55,257 nt of DNA from an uncultured Lachnospiraceae bacterium (lineage in GTDB: Bacteria; Bacillota; Clostridia; Lachnospirales; Lachnospiraceae): the NCBI GenBank assembly GCA_934330725.1, contig CAKRGM010000015.1, forward strand, positions 1 to 55,257. Direction: 5' to 3'. The translations under genes and the position numbers were made by a program. Positions 42,269 through 50,643 of this stretch are shown here, piece by piece (the first letter of the stretch is position 1; each line of letters starts with the position of its first letter). The notes under the pieces are model-generated. The model did no database searches. It saw only the letters and a program-made list of their open reading frames with translations, and was not told where the DNA came from.

Positions 42269-43436
42269 AAAACAGCTCGGAATATACGTGCATATTCCAT
42301 TTTGCCAGAGCAAATGTGTTTACTGTGATTTTTTGTCTGCACCGGCAGATGGTAATATGAAATCCCTTTATATTAAAGCGTTATTAAAGGAAATAAGAAT
42401 AACAGCACAACTGTTTGAAAAAGGAAAGCTGAATGAGAAATATTGTGTTGCTTCGGTATTTTTTGGTGGAGGGACACCGTCAATTCTTGATTCAGCGTTA
42501 ATAGAGATGGTTCTTGACTATCTTTTTACACATTTTACATTTGCAGAGCATTCTGAGATAACGATAGAGTGTAATCCGGGAACACTTACCCTACAGAAGG
42601 CGCGCAATTATAAAAGGGTGGGGATAAACAGGATAAGTTTCGGACTTCAGTCGGCTGATGATACTGAACTGAAAATGCTTGGAAGAATACATGATTATAA
42701 AAAGTTCCTGGAAAGTTATGAAAATGCGCGAAACCAGGGGTTTGATAATATAAATGTCGATATAATGTCAGCTTTGCCGGGACAGACAATGAAAAGCTAT
42801 ATGGATACCCTTAATAAAGTAACAGGTATTAAGCCTGATCATATATCAGCATATAGCCTTATTGTGGAGGAAAATACGCCTTTATATGATAATATAAAAC
42901 GATATCCCAAACTTCCTGATGAAGATACAGAACGAAGGATGTATTATGAGACAGAGTACATGCTTGAACGTAATGGATATAAGCATTATGAGATTTCAAA
43001 CTATGCGAAGAGCGGTAAGGTGTGTATACATAATCTTTCATACTGGGAACGTAAGGATTATCTGGGCTTTGGCCTTGGAGCGTCTTCATTGTTTGAGGAA
43101 TGCAGATATACAAATATATCAGATATTAACAGATATATCAGTTTTATCGATAAGGACGACAAGCTTATGCTGCCTGGAATACGTGCAGAAATAAATCATT
43201 TAACTAAAAATGAGCAGATGGAAGAGTTTATGTTTCTGGGACTTAGAAAAATGGATGGGATAGACATAAAGGAATTCAGCAGGTGTTTCGGCTGCAATAT
43301 AGATGATGTATATGGCAGAGTAATAGAAAGAAATACAGAAAGAAAGCTGTTAAAACGGTCAGCAGGCAGAATCTGGCTCACTGACCGTGGAGTTGATGTA
43401 AGTAATGTAGTTATGTCAGAATTTCTTTTGTCATAA
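42258..43436 (+). CDS. hemW: Radical SAM heme chaperone HemW
   Basis: This 392-residue radical SAM protein belongs to the HemN/HemW family. The cluster motif is YVHIPFCQSKCVYCDF (CX3CX2C then D-F), the HemW type; true HemN coproporphyrinogen oxidases have C-x-C after the third Cys. SAM-binding blocks are FFGGGTPS (about 68-75) and ECNPGTL. The C-terminal HemW domain begins near residue 300 (LGLRKMDGIDI). HemW inserts heme into target proteins. The start overlaps the lepA end, with ATG at 42258 or 42261 and no good Shine-Dalgarno, so coupled translation is likely. lepA-hemW is a conserved pair, but hrcA does not follow here. Confidence 0.93.
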   Translation: MMNKKQLGIYVHIPFCQSKCVYCDFLSAPADGNMKSLYIKALLKEIRITAQLFEKGKLNEKYCVASVFFGGGTPSILDSALIEMVLDYLFTHFTFAEHSEITIECNPGTLTLQKARNYKRVGINRISFGLQSADDTELKMLGRIHDYKKFLESYENARNQGFDNINVDIMSALPGQTMKSYMDTLNKVTGIKPDHISAYSLIVEENTPLYDNIKRYPKLPDEDTERRMYYETEYMLERNGYKHYEISNYAKSGKVCIHNLSYWERKDYLGFGLGASSLFEECRYTNISDINRYISFIDKDDKLMLPGIRAEINHLTKNEQMEEFMFLGLRKMDGIDIKEFSRCFGCNIDDVYGRVIERNTERKLLKRSAGRIWLTDRGVDVSNVVMSEFLLS

Positions 43437-43467
43437 ACAGCCTATGGCAAAAGTTATCGTAAACAGC

Positions 43468-43488
43468 TTATAATAAAAATTATTATAA
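43468..43488. terminator. AT-rich hairpin between convergent hemW and araC genes
   Basis: TTATAATA (43468-43475) pairs with TATTATAA (43481-43488) around a 5-nt loop. ATTATAA recurs just downstream. No G/C-rich stem or long T-run exists, so terminator function is weak or doubtful. Confidence 0.35.
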
Positions 43489-43496
43489 AAGATTTA

Positions 43497-44297
43497 TTAT
43501 AAAAGAAAACTGCGGATGAATTGTTTTGGTGTTTCTCCCATTAGTTTTTTAAATTCTCTCTGGAAGTGGGACTGGTCAGAATATCCGATGTTTTGTATAA
43601 ATTCACTGTTACTTCTGATTGGATCATATACAATTTCATTTAAAGTCTTATGAAAACGTAGAAGTTTACAGTATTCCTTTGGACCGTATCCGAAATAATC
43701 GGTAAATATGCGGTTTACCTGTCTTACAGAATAGCCTGAGAGTTCAGCCAGATGTGCCACGGATATATTTCCGTGGCATTTTTTTATATTAGCACGAATA
43801 GTTCCTATATTTTCAGGAAATGTAAGAACATATTTAGTAGTATCAAAATATTTTTTTATCATATTGACATGATCTGAAACGCTTAAGGAACTTCTTAACT
43901 CTTTTGTGAGGCTGTATTCATAGGAATCTGATTCCGGTGAATATTCAAAGAGCTGGTTATAGAATGCGGCAGGTGAAGCCGGAGAGATACCATTATTAAT
44001 ATAATATGTATCATCATTAAAAGTCATAAAAATATAATTAGTATAACCATCCAGCGTTAAATTCATAATTGAATCAATAACACCAATACAATAAAAGTGA
44101 GATGATTCGTTGTCTGTGTTGTAACATATGATCCATGTACATGATGTGGATGGAATAAAAGAAAGAGACTGGAGCTGTGGTGTGTCAACAGCGTATTCGG
44201 AAATTAACAGATTAGCATCCGAGCCGGAAAATTCAGAATATTTGAGATGACCACTGATGTCTGCGTTAATGTTGTGTTTTAGTAATGTTTTATCCAT
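43497..44297 (-). CDS. AraC-family transcriptional regulator
   Basis: This 266-residue protein has a C-terminal double helix-turn-helix (about 165-262). ISVAHLAELSGYSVRQVNRIFTDYFGYGPKEYCKLLR is followed by SNSEFIQNIGYSDQSHFQREFKKLMGETPKQF, both classic AraC blocks. The N-terminal 150 residues are mostly beta, as in sensor cupin domains, but the ligand is not evident. The start is ATG 44297 with GGGAGGA 5 nt upstream; an open extension to 44381 has no site. The leader contains an inverted pair ATTTGCG (44328-44334) / CGCAAAT (44377-44383). It diverges from the amt gene, so control of ammonium uptake is possible but unproven. Confidence 0.9.
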   Translation of the reverse strand: MDKTLLKHNINADISGHLKYSEFSGSDANLLISEYAVDTPQLQSLSFIPSTSCTWIICYNTDNESSHFYCIGVIDSIMNLTLDGYTNYIFMTFNDDTYYINNGISPASPAAFYNQLFEYSPESDSYEYSLTKELRSSLSVSDHVNMIKKYFDTTKYVLTFPENIGTIRANIKKCHGNISVAHLAELSGYSVRQVNRIFTDYFGYGPKEYCKLLRFHKTLNEIVYDPIRSNSEFIQNIGYSDQSHFQREFKKLMGETPKQFIRSFLL

Positions 44298-44471
44298 GTG
44301 TTCCTCCCTGGTGTTTTGTGTATATGTATTTGCGAAAAACAGCATTTTCATAACTAAAGCTGCAATCCTTAAGTTCCGCAAATATCTGTATATATTAAAT
44401 TATAATAAAATAAATATAAAAAAGTCAATAACATATGTCCGATTTATTCAATAAATATAATTTTTTTATTG

Positions 44472-44554
44472 TATAATGAACAGTAATTGAACAAAGCGAT
44501 ACACAAAGGTGTGTAATGATTATTTATCTATAATAGTCGTTACACGCCTTTTTT
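44472..44554 (+). promoter_or_regulatory. amt leader: promoter -10 and attenuator-like terminator
   Basis: TATAAT at 44472-44477 (weak -35 TTCAAT at 44447) should start RNA near 44484. A strong intrinsic terminator follows at once: AAAGGTGTGTAA (44505-44516) with TTACACGCCTTT (44540-44551) and a T-run to 44554. An alternative small hairpin, TACAC-AAAGGT-GTGTA (44500-44515), uses the same left arm. The arrangement suggests controlled termination ahead of the amt gene. The remaining leader (44555-44733) holds small inverted repeats, including a GGATCC-centred dyad near 44676-44697, and no gene. Confidence 0.6.
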
Positions 44555-44733
44555 CATTTGTAATAATTTCTAAAGGTAGCAGAATGCTATGCAAATGGAT
44601 TGAGGGTAGCTTCCATGTGCATCGATTGTTTAGCTGTAAACAGCTTATACAATGTTCAATACCAATATTAATCAGAGGTTTTGGATCCAACCCCTGCTTA
44701 TACATTAAATTGAAGAATTAGGAGGATTAGGCT

Positions 44734-46482
44734 ATGGAATTTTCAGCATCTAATACTGTATGGGTACTTTTAGCAGCAGCACTCGTTTTCTTTATGCAGC
44801 CAGGTTTCTGTATTTTGGAAGCAGGTCTTACAAGAGCTAAGAATGCCGGAAATATTATAATGAAAAACTTAATGGATTTTTGTATCGGAACACCAATGTT
44901 CTGGTTGGTAGGTTTCGGTATAATGTTTGGATCAGGAAGTGCATTCTTCGGAGGAATTGATTTCTTTACAAGAGGAGATTATGCAGGCGTACTTCCGGAT
45001 GGCGTTCCTTTTTATGCATATTTTATTTTCCAGACAGTTTTCTGTGCAACAGCAGCAACAATTGTTTCTGGAGCAATGGCAGAAAGAACAGACTTTAAAG
45101 CTTACTGTATTTACAGTGCAATAATTTCTCTTATTGTATATCCTGTTTCAGGACACTGGATATGGGGCGGCGGCTGGTTAGCTGAAATGGGATTCCATGA
45201 TTTCGCCGGTTCATGTGCAGTACATATGGTAGGTGGATGTGCCGCTTTAGTTGGTGCAAAAATCCTTGGACCTCGTATTGGCAAATATGATAAGAACGGA
45301 AAGCCAAGAGCTATTCTTGGACATAACTTAACAATGGCAGCACTTGGTGTATTTATTCTCTGGTTCTGCTGGTTTGGTTTCAATGGTGGTTCAACAGTTG
45401 CAATTGAAGGCTTTACAACAGATGCAAGTGGTGCTGATATGTGGTTTGGTTCACTTGCAGGTATGGTATTCTCAACAACAAACCTTACAGCAGCAGTTGC
45501 AACACTGACAACAATGATATTTACATGGATAAGATATAAGAAACCTGATGTTTCAATGTCACTTAATGGTACACTTGCCGGTCTTGTTATGGTAACTGCA
45601 AGTACAGACTGTATTGATATGTATGGCGCTGCTATTGAAGGTATCATTGCCGGTATTGCAGTAGTACTTGCTATTGAATTTATTGATAAGGTTTGCAAGA
45701 TTGATGACCCTGTTGGTGCAGTTGGTGTTCATTTTGCAAACGGTCTTTTAGGAACACTTTGTGTAGGTCTTTTCTCAACAGGTCAGGATGGCGTTGGCGC
45801 TGGTTTATTCTACGGCGGCGGATTCAGGCAGTTAGGTGTTCAGGCTCTTGGTGTTATTACTGTCTGCTTATGGGTCGGTGTTACAATGACAATAACATTC
45901 CTTGTTTTAAAGCATACAGTAGGCTTAAGAGTTCCGGCATCTGTAGAAATTGCTGGTCTTGATGCTGCGGAGCATGGTCTTGCAAGTGCATACGCAGGCT
46001 TTGAAATTTCAACAAGTGATCTTACAACAGAAAGTGGATTAGAAGAAATTGAAGAGATTGGATCAGAAAGTGTTGAAAAGTCAGTACCTGCATTTGTTAA
46101 GACATCAGATATTCCTAACGATAAGAAGATTACCAAGGTTCAGATTATAATGAAGCAGGCTAAGTTTGAAAAACTTAAGAAAGCTATGAATGAGATAGGT
46201 GTCATGGGTATGACTGTTACACAGGTTCTTGGTTGTGGTACTCAGAAGGGTGCTCCTGAATTCTACAGAGGTGTTGAAGTAGAAATGCAGCTTCTTCCTA
46301 AGATTCAGGTAGATATGGTTATTTCAAAAGTACCTACACAGGCAGTAATTGAAGCAACAAGAAAAGCACTTTATACAGGTCATATTGGTGATGGTAAGAT
46401 ATTCGTATATGATGTAGAAAATGTTGTTAAGGTTCGTACAGGTGAAACTGGATACGATGCTTTACAGGGTGCAGATGATTAA
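44734..46482 (+). CDS. Ammonium transporter fused to a PII signalling domain
   Basis: This 582-residue fusion has an Amt/MEP/Rh channel (about 1-430, eleven predicted helices). It starts at VWVLLAAALVFFMQPGFCILEAG and carries the twin pore histidines His197 (GHNLTMAALG) and His333 (VHFANGLLGT). A Glu/Ser-rich linker (about 430-463) leads to a PII domain (about 464-575): KVQIIMKQAKFEKLKKAMNEIGVMGMTVTQV, then the T loop, then GHIGDGKIFVYDVENVVKVRTGE. In the T loop, YRGVEVEM has Val at about 516 where GlnB/GlnK have the uridylylated Tyr51. PII would sense ATP/ADP and 2-oxoglutarate and plug the channel in cis. GGAGG precedes the ATG. A terminator follows. Confidence 0.95.
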   Translation: MEFSASNTVWVLLAAALVFFMQPGFCILEAGLTRAKNAGNIIMKNLMDFCIGTPMFWLVGFGIMFGSGSAFFGGIDFFTRGDYAGVLPDGVPFYAYFIFQTVFCATAATIVSGAMAERTDFKAYCIYSAIISLIVYPVSGHWIWGGGWLAEMGFHDFAGSCAVHMVGGCAALVGAKILGPRIGKYDKNGKPRAILGHNLTMAALGVFILWFCWFGFNGGSTVAIEGFTTDASGADMWFGSLAGMVFSTTNLTAAVATLTTMIFTWIRYKKPDVSMSLNGTLAGLVMVTASTDCIDMYGAAIEGIIAGIAVVLAIEFIDKVCKIDDPVGAVGVHFANGLLGTLCVGLFSTGQDGVGAGLFYGGGFRQLGVQALGVITVCLWVGVTMTITFLVLKHTVGLRVPASVEIAGLDAAEHGLASAYAGFEISTSDLTTESGLEEIEEIGSESVEKSVPAFVKTSDIPNDKKITKVQIIMKQAKFEKLKKAMNEIGVMGMTVTQVLGCGTQKGAPEFYRGVEVEMQLLPKIQVDMVISKVPTQAVIEATRKALYTGHIGDGKIFVYDVENVVKVRTGETGYDALQGADD

Positions 46483-46521
46483 TCATAAATAAAGTGGAAA
46501 ATTATTAATCTGTACTGATAT

Positions 46522-46577
46522 ATAAAATGGTCTGTCAGATATTCATTAAATATGAATATAAGGCAGACCATTTTATT
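46522..46577. terminator. Intrinsic terminator of the amt gene
   Basis: AAAATGGTCTG pairs with CAGACCATTTT, with an inner ATATTCAT/ATGAATAT helix, and T-rich DNA follows. It is 40 nt after the stop codon. Confidence 0.85.
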
Positions 46578-46674
46578 TGATAATAAATTTAAAGTATAAA
46601 AGCTGCATTCTATGGTTTAAAGGTTAACTATAACCGTTAAATATTAAAAATACAGAAACAAAAGTTGTATCTTA

Positions 46675-46703
46675 TTGACAAAAATATCTCAAAAGAATAT
46701 ATT
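46675..46703 (+). promoter_or_regulatory. SigA-type promoter of pyruvate:ferredoxin oxidoreductase
   Basis: Consensus TTGACA (46675-46680), a 17-bp spacer and TATATT (46698-46703, one mismatch). RNA would start near 46710, leaving a ~265-nt leader before the ATG at 46975. A dyad, GGTTA-ACTA-TAACC (46622-46635) with flanking TTTAA/TTAAA, lies 40 bp upstream of the -35 and may be an operator. Confidence 0.75.
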
Positions 46704-46974
46704 TAAATTAGCTAATTGCTCCAAAAAAATAATATAAGGAGGCGAATTCAACAAATTTGGGAGTATGTGTGATATATTAAAAAGGATATGTTGTACGCAG
46801 AGAATTCAAAATGTAAAATATATAAAATATTATTTTAGATATTTAAGCTGAGTACATAGTTAAATTAATTTAATCAAGTAATGTGAATAATGCCTTTACA
46901 TTTTAACAGTTTAATACTAGAATTGTTTAAAGTGGGGCTTTACTCCAAAAAAATTTAAAGTGAGGTATATGTTA

Positions 46975-49900
46975 ATGGCTAGAAAGATGAAAACAATGGA
47001 TGGTAATACAGCCGCAGCTCACGTATCATATGCGTTTACAGAGGTTGCAACCATTTATCCAATTACTCCTTCTTCACCAATGGCTGACTATACAGATCAG
47101 TGGGCAACACAGGGAAGAAAGAATATTTTTGGTGACACAGTTAAGCTTGTAGAGCTTGAATCAGAAGGAGGAGCTTCAGGAGCATTCCATGGTTCACTTG
47201 CAGCAGGTGCACTTACAACAACATACACAGCATCTCAGGGTCTTTTACTTATGATTCCTAATATGTATAAAGTTGCTGGTGAGTTATTACCAGGTGTTAT
47301 TGATGTATCTGCAAGAGCTTTAGCTTCACATGCATTATCTATTTTTGGCGATCATCAGGATATTTATGCATGTCGTCAGACAGGATTTGCAATGTTATGT
47401 AGTAACAGTGTACAGGAAGTTATGGATCTTGGTGCTGTTGCACATTTAGCAGCAATTGAAGGAAGAGTTCCTTTTATGCATTTCTTTGACGGATTTAGAA
47501 CATCACATGAAATTCAGAAGATTGAGACATGGGATTACGAAGATCTTAAGGAAATGTGTAATATGGAGGCTGTTGCAGAATTCAAGAAGAGAGCCCTGAA
47601 TCCTGAACATCCTGTTTTACATGGTTCAGCTCAGAATCCGGATATATTCTTCCAGGTAAGAGAAGCATGTAATCCATATTATGAAGCAATTCCTGATATT
47701 GTTGAAAAATATATGAATAAGGTAAATGAAAAGATTGGAACGGATTATAAGCTGTTTAATTACATTGGTGCACCAGATGCAGAAAAAGTAATTATTGCTA
47801 TGGGTTCAGTCTGTGAAACAATAGATGAGACAATAGATTATCTTGTATCAAAGGGAGAAAAAGTCGGTGCTATTAAGGTACGTCTTTACAGACCATTTTC
47901 AGCAAAACATTTACTTGCTGTTATGCCTAAGTCAGTTAAGACAATAAGTGTAATCGACAGAACAAAAGAGCCTGGTTCAATTGGCGAGCCTCTTTATCTT
48001 GATGTTGTTGCAGCAATCAAGGATACAGAGTTTGCTGATGTAACAGTTCTTAACGGACGTTACGGACTTGGTTCTAAGAATACAACACCTGCAGATATCA
48101 TGGCTATTTATAACAATGATTCAAAGAAAGACTTTACAGTTGGTATTGTTGATGATGTAACTAATACATCACTCGAAAGAGCAAAGAACATTGATACACA
48201 GCCGGAAGGAACAAAGGCATGTAAGTTCTGGGGTCTTGGCGCTGATGGTACAGTTGGTGCAAATAAGAACTCAATTAAGATTATCGGTGATCATACTCCT
48301 ATGTATGCACAGGCATATTTTGATTATGATTCAAAAAAATCAGGTGGTGTAACAACATCACACCTGCGTTTTGGTAAGAAACCTATTAAGTCAACATATT
48401 TAATAGATAAGGCTGATTTTGTTGCATGTCATTGTCCTGCATATATGAGCAAATATGATATGGTACAGGATGTTAAAGATGGAGGAAAGTTCCTTCTTAA
48501 CTGCGAGTGGTCAGCTGATGAACTTGCAGACCATATTCCGGGCCAGGCTAAGAGATATATGGCTGAGCATAATATTAAGCTTTTCACAATTGATGGTATT
48601 AAGATAGGTAAGGAAATTGGACTTGGCGGACGTATTAATACAATTTTACAGTCAGCATTCTTTAAGCTTGCCAATATCATTCCTGAAGATGAAGCAATTG
48701 AATACATGAAGGAAAAAGCTAAAGCTTCATATTCAAAGAAGGGTGACGATATTGTTAAGATGAACTATGAGGCAATTGAACGTGGTGCTAATGAAGTGGT
48801 TGAAGTGCCAGTTCCTGCTGAATGGAAGAATTGCGAAGACGAAGTACTTACAACAAAGGCAACAAATGGCAGAGAAGAAGTCCTTGATTTCGTTAATAAT
48901 ATTCAGAAGCCAATTAATGCATGTCAGGGTGATAAACTTCCTGTATCAACATTTAAAAATATTATTGATGGTACTTTCCCACAGGGTACAGCTGCTTATG
49001 AAAAACGTGGTGTAGCAGTTGATGTTCCATGCTGGAATTCAGAAAAGTGTATACAGTGTAACCAGTGTTCATATGTATGTCCTCATGCTGTAATAAGACC
49101 GGTTGTTTTAAATGAAGAGGAAAAGGCAAATGCGCCGGAAGGAATGAAGTTTGTTCCTATGATGGGTATGCCGGGATATTATTTCTCAATGACAATATCA
49201 GTGCTTGACTGTACAGGATGTGGTTCATGTACTAATGTCTGCCCTGGAAATAACAGAGCTGATGTTCTTAAGATGACATCACTTGATTCACAAAGACAGG
49301 AACAGGAATTCTTTGATTACGGATTAACTGTAAGTGACAAGCCAGAAGTATTAGCTAAGTTTAAGAAGGGAACAGTCAAGGGCTCACAGTTCGTTCAGCC
49401 ATTACTTGAGTTCTCAGGTGCATGTGCAGGATGTGGTGAAACACCTTATGCTAAATTAGTTACACAGATTTGTGGTGACAGAATGATAGTTGCCAATGCA
49501 ACAGGATGTTCTTCAATCTGGGCAGGTTCATCACCATCAACACCTTATACAGTTAACAAAGCTGGAAAAGGACCTGCATGGGGTAACTCATTATTTGAAG
49601 ATAATGCAGAATACGGATTTGGTATGAAGCTTGCACAGGATGCAAACAGACAGTCATTAAGAAATAAACTTGATGAGATTCTTGCTAATACTGAAGATGC
49701 AGAAGTAAAAGCTGCAATAGAAGAATATTATGCAACATTTGAGGATGCAGAAGCTAATGCAGGTGCAACTGATAAGCTTGTTGCTGCTCTTGAAAAATGC
49801 GGATGCGACCTTTCAAAGGAAGTTCTTGCAAAGAAAGAATTCTTATCTAAGAAGTCACAGTGGATATTCGGTGGTGACGGATGGGCTTATGATATCGGTT

Positions 49901-50499
49901 ACGGCGGATTAGACCATGTACTTGCTGCAAACAAAGATGTAAATGTATTTGTATTTGATACAGAGGTATATTCAAATACAGGTGGTCAGGCATCTAAGTC
50001 AACAAACCTTGGTGCGATTGCACAGTTTGCTGCTGCAGGTAAGGATGTTAAGAAGAAAGATCTTGCTGCAATATCAATGAGCTATGGATATATTTATGTT
50101 GCCCAGGTAGCTATGGGTGCTGATATGAATCAGTGCGTAAAAGCTATCCAGGAAGCTGAAAGCTATAACGGACCATCAATCATTATTGGATATGCTCCAT
50201 GTATTAACCATGGTATCCGTAAGGGTATGTCAAAGTCTATGGAAGAAGAAAAACTTGCAGTGCAGTCAGGTTACTGGCATCTGTTCAGATTTGACCCTAG
50301 AAAGTCAGCAGAAGGCAAGAATCCATTTACACTTGACAGTAAAGCTCCTACTAAGGAATATCAGGACTTCATCATGGGTGAAAGCCGTTACATCAACTTA
50401 AAGAAGCAGAATCCGGAAAGAGCTGAAAAGTTATTTGGTGAAGCTGAAGCTAATGCAAAGGCTAAGTATGAAAATCTTGTAAGAAGAAGTGAACAGTAA
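46975..50499 (+). CDS. nifJ: Pyruvate:ferredoxin (flavodoxin) oxidoreductase
   Basis: This 1174-residue single-chain PFOR oxidises pyruvate to acetyl-CoA and CO2 and reduces ferredoxin; it is the central fermentation enzyme of these anaerobes. Domains in order are the N-terminal pyruvate domain (TMDGNTAAAHVSYAFTEVATIYPITPSSPMA), the CoA/transketolase-like region, the ferredoxin domain with two 4Fe-4S motifs (CIQCNQCSYVCP about 691 and CTGCGSCTNVCPG about 745), and the C-terminal TPP domain with CAGCGETPY (about 816) and GGDGWAYDIGYGG (about 965). The later SNTGGQASKST block also fits. Length is standard for the fused type. The ATG at 46975 is chosen for GAGG 9 nt upstream; ATG 46969 and GTG 46960 are too close to it or ahead of it. 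Confidence 0.97.
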   Translation: MARKMKTMDGNTAAAHVSYAFTEVATIYPITPSSPMADYTDQWATQGRKNIFGDTVKLVELESEGGASGAFHGSLAAGALTTTYTASQGLLLMIPNMYKVAGELLPGVIDVSARALASHALSIFGDHQDIYACRQTGFAMLCSNSVQEVMDLGAVAHLAAIEGRVPFMHFFDGFRTSHEIQKIETWDYEDLKEMCNMEAVAEFKKRALNPEHPVLHGSAQNPDIFFQVREACNPYYEAIPDIVEKYMNKVNEKIGTDYKLFNYIGAPDAEKVIIAMGSVCETIDETIDYLVSKGEKVGAIKVRLYRPFSAKHLLAVMPKSVKTISVIDRTKEPGSIGEPLYLDVVAAIKDTEFADVTVLNGRYGLGSKNTTPADIMAIYNNDSKKDFTVGIVDDVTNTSLERAKNIDTQPEGTKACKFWGLGADGTVGANKNSIKIIGDHTPMYAQAYFDYDSKKSGGVTTSHLRFGKKPIKSTYLIDKADFVACHCPAYMSKYDMVQDVKDGGKFLLNCEWSADELADHIPGQAKRYMAEHNIKLFTIDGIKIGKEIGLGGRINTILQSAFFKLANIIPEDEAIEYMKEKAKASYSKKGDDIVKMNYEAIERGANEVVEVPVPAEWKNCEDEVLTTKATNGREEVLDFVNNIQKPINACQGDKLPVSTFKNIIDGTFPQGTAAYEKRGVAVDVPCWNSEKCIQCNQCSYVCPHAVIRPVVLNEEEKANAPEGMKFVPMMGMPGYYFSMTISVLDCTGCGSCTNVCPGNNRADVLKMTSLDSQRQEQEFFDYGLTVSDKPEVLAKFKKGTVKGSQFVQPLLEFSGACAGCGETPYAKLVTQICGDRMIVANATGCSSIWAGSSPSTPYTVNKAGKGPAWGNSLFEDNAEYGFGMKLAQDANRQSLRNKLDEILANTEDAEVKAAIEEYYATFEDAEANAGATDKLVAALEKCGCDLSKEVLAKKEFLSKKSQWIFGGDGWAYDIGYGGLDHVLAANKDVNVFVFDTEVYSNTGGQASKSTNLGAIAQFAAAGKDVKKKDLAAISMSYGYIYVAQVAMGADMNQCVKAIQEAESYNGPSIIIGYAPCINHGIRKGMSKSMEEEKLAVQSGYWHLFRFDPRKSAEGKNPFTLDSKAPTKEYQDFIMGESRYINLKKQNPERAEKLFGEAEANAKAKYENLVRRSEQ

Positions 50500-50525
50500 G
50501 TAATATAGTAATATAGTAATTTATT

Positions 50526-50574
50526 AAGCCGGTGAAAACCATTGCTTATGCAATCAGGTTTTCACCGGCTTTTT
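50526..50574. terminator. Intrinsic terminator of PFOR gene
   Basis: AAGCCGGTGAAAACC (50526-50540) pairs with GGTTTTCACCGGCTT (50557-50571), with a small inner hairpin ATTGC/GCAAT, and T-run follows. Confidence 0.92.
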
Positions 50575-50643
50575 GTACTTTAATCTTTATTTAAAAACAG
50601 TTGTATAATAATCCATCTTATGGCAAGAATAAAAATAACATAA

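Noticed and set aside
44461..44500. Second ANTAR hexaloop hairpin (P1) before the amt terminator
   Set aside because: Each A-N-N-G-N-N six-mer in this stretch was checked and none is flanked by complementary bases.
46765..46851. A 28-codon open frame (ATG to TGA) in the PFOR leader
   Set aside because: GGGAG is only 1 nt before the ATG, the peptide is of low-complexity AT-rich composition, and nothing supports translation.
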